Position numbers and translations under genes: made by a program. The notes under the pieces are model-generated. The model made no database searches, was not told the origin of the DNA, and saw nothing but the letters and a program-made list of their open reading frames with translations. From Paramarasmius palmivorus (lineage: Eukaryota; Basidiomycota; Agaricomycetes; Agaricales; Marasmiaceae): 64,000 bases of DNA. Within the stretch, counting starts at the first letter, position 1; every line of letters begins with the position of its first letter. Location of the stretch: contig JAYKXP010000011.1 of NCBI GenBank assembly GCA_037176845.1, forward strand, positions 186,001 through 250,000. Direction: 5' to 3'. This document shows positions 1 through 10,162 of the stretch, in pieces.

Positions 1-904
1 TTTGCTAAAGTTGGCTCAAAGCCGCCGTGGTGTGTCGAAGGCACGTAGTGAACGCTAGCACCACGATTCGTTGCGAATTCTCGAATGCCATGAATGCTGT
101 TGTGGGAGTCTGAACCCAAGACGTAACTGCTGCCTCCGGTGAAAGGATACGACTCGCCGACGAGTTTAAGAGCCCCAGAGGCGTTCGGCGTGAAGATGAC
201 GGTGTAGTCTGGTGGCGCTTTGAAGAACATGAGGATGGCGCCACGAGCGTCTTCTGAACATTGCAGAGAAAGTTTTGAACTACGGTCGAACGATACGATC
301 AGATATTTCGAAAAGGGTGATAATGCTCCGCTCGACGCACCTGTTACTGACAGAATGAGTATTTCCCAGTACATTCTCGCTCAAAAACTCTGTGTGAACC
401 CGAATGAGGCTTTCTGGATAAAGCGATCCGCCCATATAGTCGACATATGTCTCTCCGACACGTTCCAATCTTCGGTAATCGGTTCGTCGAAGGGAATCGA
501 CGATCCACGTTAAGCGATATTCTGTTGAGTAAATGATTGAACGACAGGTGTTCTCAATCAACGGAGAATGACATACCAGGGAACTCGTGCAGGAATTGGT
601 CATATGCCAACGAGGCATCAGTTGCAAGTACATCAGATGTAGGGGCATACGCGACGTGTGCTGCTGATACATGTGCCCGAGTCGGCGGAGAAAATGGAGG
701 GGGTTCTTCGCTGAGCTGATCGCTGGGAGTCGACTTTTCCTTAACGAAGAATCGAGAGGTTGCCTCAGAGCTGTCCGAACTAAAGACTGAGGACCCTGCA
801 GAGGTGCATCCCAAGCTTATTTTGGATAGAATTGGAGCAGAGCGTTGTCGTCGAATTGAGCGATGACGATTCGAGTTGAGGTTGCTCGAGTGAGTGTTGC
901 CCAT
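1..904 (-). CDS. PLP-dependent transferase, molybdenum cofactor sulfurase-like (5' part only)
   Basis: Partial gene running off the left edge. Three exons can be joined on the minus strand: 904-577, 521-341 and 279-1, with short introns carrying GTATGT and GTGCGT donors. The joined product begins with a Ser/Arg-rich leader (MGNTHSS...) and then shows the order typical of class V aminotransferase-fold proteins of the MoCo sulfurase type: a segment with LRRTDY, then YVDYMGGSLYPESLIR, then FTPNASGALKLVGESYPF and GSDSHNSIHGIREFA. In that family the fold binds pyridoxal phosphate on a lysine that would lie beyond the window edge, so catalysis cannot be judged here. Family members move sulfur from cysteine to the molybdenum cofactor, but fungi also carry uncharacterised relatives, and no MOSC domain is visible in this fragment. 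No frame break was seen in the part present. Confidence 0.8.
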
Positions 905-2447
905 TTTGACGTTTACAGTGACTTGAAGGTTTCGACAAGATGTCCAGTAAGGATGACTGTGGCTGATGTACGCGTTAAAGGGATTCTCCGATGTGGTGTT
1001 AGAGATGATTCATGACTGGCGAGAAAGATGTACCCTGGTGCAAGCAGACCTCTTAAGTCTGCTGACAATGCCTGTCAAACAAGAGGAAACAAGCCTTAAA
1101 TATTACACTGCTTCTTTGCGGAGTAACGCATGAAATCCATTTTGGTCGTATCGGTTACTCTCTTGGCCGCACCAGGGTTCATCACCGGGTTTCCATAGCA
1201 TATTAACAAGTCAACTGTCCATTTTGAATGTTCGTTTCACTTCTGGTTTTGATAGTGGTGACCGAAGAAGCAAGGTTCATAATGAGGAGCTGCCGCATGA
1301 CAGAAAACCGCATCATCGGCGTGATAAGATCAGGCAGGACAGAAGGCCCCCCAGATGGCTGTCAGAAGAGAAGGCTCGGTAAACTTTGAGAGCAGCTTTG
1401 CATATGTCCACCAGATCTTTGTGAGCAGTTCAAGATTCTAACTCTGATAGCACTTTATGATGAAAGGCGAAATGGAAAGTCCAAGCATCCACTCGTGTTT
1501 ATATCTTTAGTGTTGGGAGCGAATCATTGACGGCATAAAGATGCAGGCACCAGTGTTTTCATATGAATCGGTACCAGCCTTTGTTCTATTTTCGCGTCGA
1601 CTATCATCTGAAAAGGTTTACGAGACCACGGATGTGATTCGGACCATCGAGATGGAATGGCCAGTAATTAAATCCAGCATGCGACTCCCACGCAGTTCAT
1701 TGACGTTGTGATCTACAGGAGAGTCCGAGGAGCGAGTGAGGCTTGCAATCGCGATATATGATCTTCGGCCACGACAGCATAACGTCTCAGACGGCGTTGA
1801 CGCAGTATACGAGACCAAATAATCTTCTAGTCGGCGCTATCCGCCACCGAGGTAGTGCCTCAACTTTGCTTGAGCTGCAACACGGCGGCGACACCTCAAG
1901 TTGCGATTGAATTCTGGGGATAGGATTTGGATACCATCGAAGAGACGAGTTGTACGGACTTTCGGGTGGAATACCTTCCAAAAGCAAAATGTATTTCCCA
2001 GCTGTTCCCTGTGATCACGATTGAGAATACTGAGGAGTATCACGAGAAGGACGAATATAGTACGTACGTACTACAAATTCTGAAGATTCCAGCCGTATGG
2101 ACGCCAAAGAGAGTCTGACACGGATCCTGATGTTTGACAAAGTGCAAGGTACAATCATTCTGTCCAGTCCCATCAACCAGGCTTCAGTCCTCCAGCTTCA
2201 GGATTAGCTCAGGGTTGACGCGTTGACATTGGGGCCTCCCAAAGGGGACTATCGGAGTCCCATACCACAAACTGACGGGATTCGTGTCACTACCGGTACT
2301 CCCGTTTCTTCCCGTTATCCTAGTATTCCGAATTTCCCGTAGTATGTATGGGTCAGAGAGGCTATAGCTCAACAGCAAAGGGTCGTTGGTGGGAGCTAAG
2401 AGAAAAAGTGTGATATTTACGTAAAATATCCGGCAACCTCCCCAAAC
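905..2447. other. Intergenic, no assignable gene
   Basis: No ORF here joins into a recognisable protein on either strand. At 1131-1190 a short plus-strand frame starts MKSILVVSVTLLAAPG, which looks like the beginning of a secretion signal, but it stops after 22 codons and no continuing exon was found. Minus-strand ORFs of 64-68 codons between 1618 and 2378 overlap one another in different frames and resemble no family I know. Confidence 0.5.
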
Positions 2448-3577
2448 ATGCCGGTGTCATCAGCGCCCATTGGTCACCGGCATCACCGTGACCTTATTCC
2501 GACGAGTCATGATGGATTTCCCAGTCAACGATTTTTACCACACATGGCTGCTCAAAGACTATCAGAACCTCCTTTTATCGCTATTCAGGGCGTAATCAAC
2601 GCTAGGGTCGTAGGAGGTTATAAAACTTCCTCACCGACCTCTGTCAAACCTGTTGTTCTGTATCGCTCCGGAGATCCTTCACATATCACAGAAAAGGGAA
2701 TAGAACAACTTCGTACTCTGGGGATTCGACGAATCTACGACCTCCGAGCGGATAGCGAGATATCTAGTTATGCCGCCGCAACTCCCAGTATTGATGGAGT
2801 AGAAATCGTCAAGACACCTATTTCACAGGAGAAGGTGTTTGACCCAGCAACTTTGGTCGAACTGTGAGTAGATTTGTACCTGATCCCTGAGCTCTATTAA
2901 ACCTTGTTCTTTTAGGATGCAGAAATTTGAGACTAGTGAACTTGAAGTGTGCCTACCCTTGGTTCTCGGCTCTTTAGTCGTTCAACTTAACTCAACCTTA
3001 CTCTCAGACCTTCGTCGACCTGTACCAGAACATCCTTGAACTTGGTGGTCCAGCATTCGAAACCATACTCAAGCATCTGCTAGACAAACCAGATGAGCCT
3101 TGTCTTGTACACTGTACAGCCGGGAAAGATCGAACCGGAGTTTTGGTTGCATTAATACTCATGGTGTGGCTCATTCTTCTGCTCCCGAGACTCCGTACTC
3201 AGTGCGTCAATTTGACAGATACTTGGTGTCGACGACAAAGATATCATCGAAGAGTACTCCCTGACGACCATTGGCCTCGAACCGGCCCTTCCCGCTTTGA
3301 TCGAACGATTCAAGAAGAATAATGTCTATCGGGACAACTGGGAAGGCGCTATGAACATGGGTAGCTCAAGGTTCGTCTTCGGCCTATACATCCAATGTTT
3401 TAAATGCCCGCCCTCATCTATAAGTTTACTATCAGACCGGAGACAATGGCAGCAGTTCTCAAGATGATTCGCGAGAGATACGGCGGCGCTGAAGGCTATT
3501 TGAAGTCACATACAAGTCTAGACGACAACGATATCCAGCATCTACGCCAAAATCTCCTTGTACAAGCTTCTGAATAA
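2448..3577 (+). CDS. Tyrosine phosphatase, fungal/bacterial LipA-like (Tyr_phosphatase_3 type)
   Basis: Five exons join in frame: 2448-2863, 2916-2946, 3008-3163, 3219-3370 and 3436-3577, giving 298 residues. The active-site P-loop is intact: HCTAGKDRTG, with the nucleophilic Cys near residue 185 and the Arg six residues later. Upstream is the characteristic VLYRSGDPS and IYDLRADSEI region; downstream are the conserved MAAVLKMIRERYGG and GYLKSHTSL segments near the C-terminus. Proteins of this family dephosphorylate phosphotyrosine and in some cases phosphoinositides; the substrate cannot be told from sequence. The ATG at 2448 is the first in the open frame; a second in-frame ATG at 2544 (MAAQRL) could also serve, because the residues between them are low in conserved character. 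The third exon is only 31 nt but preserves frame. Confidence 0.88.
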
Positions 3578-4202
3578 TTGAAATGTATGTTTTAGATTAC
3601 GATCCCAAGCTGGTGTCGCAACACGTTCTCAGAGCTTTGCAATCATGAGAATTGGCTTTTCATTTGTGCTTTCGAGGAAGGTCCCGGTTTAGCCGTTGAA
3701 GTCGGTCCAGAGGAAGTATGTACGCGCCACAATGTAGACACATTGAACGGGCTCCATCCCCAAGCTTGCATATGAGTTTTTCATCACAATATGACTTCGG
3801 GCTAACTATATTCTATCAATGTTGCTGTCTAGGTGCTTCTGTCATTTATGTACGCCTTTGATTCGGGCGTTCATGATTCGTGGTGACGCAGAATTCATCA
3901 GGATATGAATTGCTTTCAATCTAGTTCCGTAATGATTTGCCGACATAACCGGCAGCACCGGAACAGAACTTTGGACCCATATGTACCCATAACACGTAAT
4001 CATTTTTTCTCTGGAACGCTTACCAGCTCTCACCGAATCTTGCTCTCTGCAACCTATACTCATTACTGTCACAAAAATCCGAGATAGCCTGCAATCTCTA
4101 TGAATCTTTGCATGTGATGGTGGGAGTCGAAAGATGATCAAACACGCGATTTTTGGTGCATGGTGATAAGTCACTCATGGTCATCACATTCTCGCCCTTT
4201 CC
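3578..4202. other. Intergenic, no assignable gene
   Basis: This stretch separates the phosphatase from the decayed TPR gene. Only short overlapping ORFs are present (for example minus strand 3842-4174, 110 codons), with no family resemblance and no consistent splice structure. Confidence 0.5.
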
Positions 4203-5600
4203 TAAGCCTTAGCATGTTCACCAAGCAAAAAACCGTGGATTGTCCAATCAAAAAAGGGCAGGAAAGCTGAAAGAGGAGGGAAATAATCTTTTCGTCAAGA
4301 AAAGATACGTGCAGCGTCACAGAAGTTTACAGAGGCCATCGACCTGGACGATAAGAATGCTGTTCTCTACGCCAATAGAGCTGCATGCATGATCAACCTT
4401 GAAAGGTGCGTAACAAGTTGTTCTAATTTGAACGATTCTAAACCCATTGGAAGATAGGTATCAGGAAGCATACGATGACGCAACTCTGGTACTCGAATGG
4501 ATTCAGGATCTCCTCAGAAGCATCTCACTCTCGGCATAGGCTACTCAACTGAAACCAGATTATACGAAAACGTGGGGGCGACTAGCTACTCCCCAATATG
4601 TGAGGCGGTCTGCTATGTGGAGAGGTTTACAAACAATTTCACCTTTATCGCAGGGACTCCAACTACATCAAGAAAGCCAGGTGTCACGGAGGAAGGCTGT
4701 CGACACGCTCCCGTCTAATAACCTGACTGACGTGGAGAAAGCAATGAAGCGGCAATTTAAGGAAGGCCTAGTGAATGCATTGATGACAGGCGATGCTCTG
4801 AAAGACCCTGCGAGAAAAAAACAGACCCGGTGATTGAAGTAGGGGAAGACGAAATGTTCCCCTGGGTCTGTGCAATAAACATGATTGAAGGCTTGATGGA
4901 TCGAGGTGACTACACGAGCAGCGTATGTCCTCGTTTTGATTCCAATCGAGTAGCTATGTTCAGAGATCACTCATACAGGCATGACCACTTTACACTGCCT
5001 ATGTCGAATTTGCAGAGGGCAATATGACTGTAGATGAATACGAGATGGGAAGTCAAAAGAAGAGCGAGAAACAAGCAATTCGTCGGATTTCAGAGGCACT
5101 CGTTGCGGAGCAAAGAGTCTTCTACCTACCCGGTTATGACTGGGTCGACAAGATTCAACGGCAAGGTACGCCCTAATCAGGTCTCGAAGGTCATTCCTAA
5201 AGGCAGCACACGCAGTACAACGAGAATCTGATACGGTCGGCGCCTGGACTTATAAAGGTCTTGATGAGATCTAAAACGAAGCAAAAGGACGCCTCAAGAA
5301 AAAGGCTGGAAAGATCTTCGAACAGCTTTGGTTATCACAATTCAGTACGTACAGGCCTAATCCTTAATGTTACACGTCCTAATCTGGTTCATGGTAGCTC
5401 GTGGATCGTCCTTGGATGTTTGGAAGGCACCGCCGTGTTTCGTGCTAGCGCTCAGCTAGAATATCTGACGACGAGGAAAAATCGATTAGCACACCATGGA
5501 ACGCGGCGATCTACGAACCGGATGATGTTCCACCTGACGAGATTGAAGCAGACCCGATATTGCCATTTGGATTATGAATCTAACAATAGATTTACATGTA
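4203..5600 (+). pseudogene. Decayed TPR-family gene, paralog of the gene at 50972-53205
   Basis: Segment by segment this follows the intact TPR gene further right. Translated in the appropriate frames it gives KLKEEGNNLF, then AIDLDDKNAVLYANRAAC, then YQEAYDDATL, then ATQLKPDYTKTWGRLATPQ, matching KLKEEGNKLF, ITLDDKNAVLYANRAAC, YLDAASDASL and ATEIDPRYAKAWARLATAQ in the other copy. Later parts (MIEGLMDRGDYTSS before a donor; AEQRVFYLPGYDWVDKIQRQ before another donor) fall at the same exon edges as in the intact copy, so several intron positions are kept. The first TPR helix pair is broken by at least one frame change near 4305, the frame for the later exons begins with a stop, and an in-frame TAA lies near 5272. 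Long stretches of sensible protein remain, so decay is recent or partly a consensus problem. Confidence 0.65.
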
Positions 5601-5660
5601 TGAGTATCAACCTATTCGCAGATCCAGGATCCACGATGCCTGTTGCAGTAACAATAATCA

Positions 5661-5668
5661 TATATAAA
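5661..5668 (+). promoter_or_regulatory. TATA box of SSP1
   Basis: TATATAAA lies 87 bp before the ATG of the small secreted protein. The three related genes have TATA-like boxes at 96-105 bp from their ATG, so spacing is similar across the family. Confidence 0.6.
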
Positions 5669-5747
5669 CTTACCTTTGAGTACTCGAACCGCAATAAACT
5701 CTTCTTCAGGTTGAGCAGCCACCTCCGCTTCCTCTCTCCGACCAATC

Positions 5748-6289
5748 ATGCATTTCCAAGTGATCCTTGCGGCCTTTGCTTTTCCTGCTATCACGTTGGC
5801 GAAACCCCTTCCTCACGGCTGGGGCAACCCAGGTGTTATCAAAGGTGTCCCGACTACTGTCGGCACTCTTGGCTCCGACAGCCAGAAAGGTGGCTGGAAC
5901 ATGTGTGGCAGCGGCGGTATCGCATATTGCTCAGATGATGATGTCTGGGGAAGTCTTTTTGGGGAAGCTGACGCTGGCAAAAGCCACTGGTAAATATGTT
6001 GTAAAACTTCGAAGCTGCACATGGCTCATTGCTATTCCACAGCTCCAATGGCTCTGTCTACTGTTGTTACAATAACAACAACCAAGGTGTGTGTTCCCTT
6101 TCTCTTGACCTATGAACCATGCATTACTGGTCTTTTGCAGATGGCAAGGTCAATGTCAACCAGGGTAACTGCGTGATCAAGAACGACTTGTTTGACTTTG
6201 GGAACATCGCTGAACTTGTCGGGACTGTTCTTGGCCATCCTGTCCCTGGCATGGGACTCGGAGGGGTGCAAGGTCACGGAGGCTTCTGA
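5748..6289 (+). CDS. Small secreted hydrophobin-like protein SSP1 (six-cysteine form)
   Basis: Three exons (5748-5989, 6043-6086, 6141-6289) give 144 residues. The start MHFQVILAAFAFPAITLA is a clear signal peptide, followed by KPLPHG. The mature part carries six cysteines in the order C-X7-C ... C-X6-CC-X16-C. In the eight-cysteine relatives SSP3 and SSP4 the second position is CC and another Cys follows; here Ser replaces the partner (YCSDDD) and the other Cys is absent. Intron 1 splits the codon of the Cys before SNGSVYCC (phase 2) and intron 2 follows a Gln in phase 1, with a 44-nt exon between; all four family members share this. The tail ends in a Gly-rich segment. Hydrophobins coat hyphae and spores at air-water interfaces, but the short loops here make that role an inference. 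No frame break. Confidence 0.8.
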
Positions 6290-6362
6290 GTAGACGGTTG
6301 CGTGTATAACATTTGTATTTGAACAGAGATAGGGTTATGGTGCAAGTAGAACTTGGTGCTTA

Positions 6363-9300
6363 TCAAGCCATGTTCCTTCGAGGCCATATTTTCTCGATTA
6401 GATCGTCCAACAAATGAACCACCCTTGTCACCTCTTCCTTCGCTCTTGTCACATTCTTGTCGTACTGAATGGCATCTGAGATTCCTGGAAAAGTGGTAGC
6501 GTCATAACCTAAGTTCAAAGTGAGTACGTAGCCATTGTGCAATAGATGCAATACTGACCAAGCCACTTTCCGGGCGCAACACCTAGGATGGGAGCCGAAC
6601 CGTTTTTAGCAACGTGACAGAGGAGGTAGCTCCAAACTCACCCAGATGACGGTACCATTCCCTTCCCTTTAGTCCATCTTCAGAAAGGAATCCTCGCTCA
6701 AAAGCGATAAGCTTTTCATTGACATGCTTCACCCGCCTAGCAGCTTTAGCGAACTCAAGGTATGGATTCTTCGGCCAAGGGAACCGGGGCCGCCCTTCTT
6801 CGATCTCGGTCCCGGAGAGAAGACCTCGGGCAAAGCGCCCAACGGAAACAGCCCAATCCAGGATTCCAGCGAACAAGCTCGCCATTCTTGACCTTGTCGG
6901 TAACTTTTCCAAGGCTTCCTTGAATTTCTCCTCGGCTTCCCTTTTCTCGATGTCCAGTTCATTACTCGCGACCTGGAGGTACGCAATAGAAGTGCGTAAA
7001 GTATGAAGGTACTCAGGGAGTTCAGCGTCATCCATATCAGAAGCTAGATCTTCAATACTATATTAGAACGTGAGCAAACGGAGCGAAGACGCGGATTAAA
7101 TAAACCATGTGCTCACTGATCAAGATAGTCATGCAGCTCGAGAGCGTAATGTGAGGTGTTCAACGGGACAATGACAGAGTCGGCTAGACGCATCACCATT
7201 AATCCGAGATGTCGTGCGACAGCAACCTATTCAAGGTGAGCAACTCAGCCAAAGTCCAAGACAACCAAGCTGGTGAATGAAACCTACATGGTGATCGTAT
7301 CCGGGATCAGCGTATTCTTCCTGCCACCGTACAGTATCGTAGATCGAATGGTAGTGATACACGCTATCATGAGGAGTGGGCAAGAAGCTCTGGTCTGTGC
7401 TCGCCACCTATTATGTTGTTAATAATCAATGCCTGGAGTTGGAGAAGGCCAAGCTCACGTACACCAAGTCTCTCCAAAAAGACAACAAAGTCTGACCCAC
7501 TCCCTAACGGTCCAATACCCAACGACGAGTCCCGCCTCCTCTTCTCGGCCTTTTGATAGTTCGCTATAAACTCCTCATCGACACTGTCATCCGGATCATG
7601 GAAGGGCCCGTCATCCTCTGTAGCATCCCATAACGACTTTCCTTTGATACTCGGATGAGGGACATCTAACGCGGTACGTTTAATGAGATGAGCGAGAGAC
7701 GGTGAACCCGAGGCTGCCCATCGTGAACCAGCTGAGGATACGTCAACATTGACATATGCGACTGCGTGTTCCGAGATCCATGAGGCAAAGTCTTCGCCGT
7801 ATTCGGTGCTACCGAGAATACCAGCCTGGGTAGGTGTAGCTCAGTCGCATCTTCGGACAACAAAGTGGCAAAAGAAGCATACCTCTTCGCCATCCCAGCT
7901 AGCGATGATTATTGTTCGGAGAGGTTTCCATCCTTGTCGGAGTAGCGTACCGTAGGCGCGAACGATCTCGTGTAAAGAGGCGGTACCGCTGACAGGATCC
8001 GCAGCGCCGGCGACCCAAGCTAGAATAATGAGCTTTTTTCATCGCGGCACCGAGCAGTCGACGTACCATCTCGGTGACATCCCAGTATAACGACTTCACC
8101 TGGAATATGTCCAGGGATGGCTGCCATTGTGTTCCAAATGGGCGTGATTTCATACTTGACTGTATATGGGATGAGGAAGGAGGTATTACCAGAAACGACT
8201 CGACTCGACTCACCGCGATTAACTAGCCTAACCTTTGATTCGCTGCTCTTCCCACTCAACACCTTTCGACCATCCACTTCCATATAAACATTGCCAATCT
8301 CCTCCAAAAGCCGTTGCGCGTTTTGCCACGATATAGGGAGACTAGGAATCTTCACGATATTCGTCGGTTTCTGTCTCTGTGCATTCTCGTATGCTGGATA
8401 TCCCGGAGTTGTAGGATCACTGGGGTATGTTGGGATGAGCATGACGCTTCCTCGTTCAATAGCCGTGGGATTGCGAGCAGGTCCATGCGGATAGGTAGCG
8501 TAACCGTTCTCGACAGTGACATAGCCGTCGTCTCTGGGGTCAGAGTAGATGAGGACACCTATTGCACCTAGTTCTTCTGCACGTTGAATCTGAGTGGTAT
8601 GGATTCAGCTTGCGTCGAAGAATAATCAAGATGTCATGAACCTTTAGTCCACGTACGACTTGCCCATACCGAGCAATGGCAATCTTTCCGGTGAAGTTGG
8701 CGCCTGCTTCGACGAGCTCATCGTAGTCCTGACGGATGATTCAGCAACATTTGTGAAGGTATAAACATGGATAGCGCACCTCCTTTCTCCCATAGTTCAC
8801 ATAGATCAACGAGCCCTCTGCTTCTCCATCTGCACTATACCCATGCCAAGCTGGAACCGCATCTCTCAGCTCGTGCGCAACCTCGTCCAACGGGTCCCCA
8901 TCTCATTCAAGTTGAATTCCAACACCGGAGATCCTTCTTCATCCAACAAATCCAGACTCCTTTCCAAAGGTTTGTCCATTGCGGGATAATACACGTCAAT
9001 CCAGGCTGTTGGGCTCCGTGGGCGGAATATCTCTGTGAGACTGATGGTTGCTGAACGCGATTTTGGCGTTCCAGCTGGAAAGATTGGTTCATTCCATGGA
9101 GGTCGTATTCCTAGTTCATCTTGGAATAGCTTCAGCATGGTTTTTGCGTCCTCAAAATCCTGAGGTGAACCGGCAACGTGTGCGTGGTCAGCGTAAGCAG
9201 TAGCTGCAGCCCGAGCGCTCTCTCCATCCGGGATAGAGCTAGGTGAGTTCTGTTAGGAATACGGTTTGTACTGGAAATCAGAGACGCACAGAAAGAGTTT

Positions 9301-9489
9301 TTCGTACTCTATCTCCTTCTCCCAAGGGTTGGAGTACGTAAACAAATGCTCGTTCTCCAGCCACGCTCTTCTACCCAGTGTCCAGAACGTCAATCCTGCA
9401 ACAATGGCACTAGTCTCAAAAGCCACCATTGTTTTCTCGACTTGACCTGGCAGATCTGTGAGTGTTCCTAGGTGCTCTGCCTTCCCCAT
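6363..9489 (-). CDS. M28 peptidase, glutamate carboxypeptidase II / transferrin-receptor-like (Vps70 type)
   Basis: Multi-exon gene of roughly 850-900 residues. Exon 1 (9489-9290) starts [16 protein letters not shown] and contains a short hydrophobic stretch ([13 protein letters not shown]) followed by [20 protein letters not shown], typical for a type II membrane anchor and stem. Exon 2 begins at 9238, exon 3 at 8728. A protease-associated segment ([25 protein letters not shown]) precedes the zinc peptidase: [13 protein letters not shown] (first ligands His and Asp), [18 protein letters not shown] (catalytic and ligand Glu), NVDVSSAGS (Asp) and YHYHSIYDT (His). The C-terminal helical dimerisation domain follows ([17 protein letters not shown] ... 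FPGISDAI). The family usually has GNHRDAW; Asn is Cys here. One break: near 8899-8905 the frame changes by one base between NLNE and the expected [13 protein letters not shown], so either one G is missing in the consensus or the gene is damaged. Confidence 0.85.
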
Positions 9490-10162
9490 CGTTGCTGGAG
9501 AAAGGGCGCTGATGCTTGGTTGCCTAACGCCATCGGTGCAGAGTGACCTACGTGAATGATGATATGACTCGTGCAGAGTAATATGTTGATGTGGGAAAGA
9601 TTCGACCAAGTTCAGCAGGTAGCCCCTATTTCTCAATAAATTAAAAAAATGCCAGTCGCATTCTTTTTCCAGAGAGTCGTCACGAAGGATGTATTATCAA
9701 AGGTGAGCGGCTCAAGCCGCCCCATTATCCTGTTACAGCTCCTACCCTCAAGAAAAGATGAAGAAATCAAGAACGGTACTCATTTCCCCATTTCCATTGA
9801 AGGTGACCAGCTGTTGGGTGTCCATGGTGGATGCTGGAGTTGGGGATATTACAATTGTATATCGTGAACTGAGCCAGTAAGATATAACTTTCTCTACGGT
9901 ACCGGTGCCACTCAAAGTCGTGAATGTGCATGATTACAGCCTGAAAACTTCGGTTGTTAAATTCATCAGCATTTAGAATATACAACCAGATACTAGAGCT
10001 GTCCTTTGTGAGTACTCGAGTATCAACCTATACGCCTTGTTAGAGCGCGTCGAGCCATGCCAGTGGTGGCAGGAGCGTGTCAAGCCAGTTATGTGGCTGT
10101 GCCAAGATGCCGGTTGCTCCGGCAAGCCAGAATTCCAGTCGACGTGGACACTCGTCTACTAC
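9490..10162. other. Divergent intergenic region between M28 peptidase and USO1
   Basis: The two genes are transcribed away from each other, so both promoters should lie here. There is a plus ORF at 9649-9867 (72 codons) without any recognisable feature. I see no strong TATA box next to either start. Confidence 0.45.

Noticed and set aside
1131..1200. Start of a possible secreted peptide (MKSILVVSVTLLAAPG)
   Set aside because: It stops after 22 codons and no downstream exon with a matching frame or cysteines was found.
8890..8960. Intron across the M28 frame change
   Set aside because: Available GT-AG pairs would cut out family-matching residues on both sides or leave the frame unchanged.
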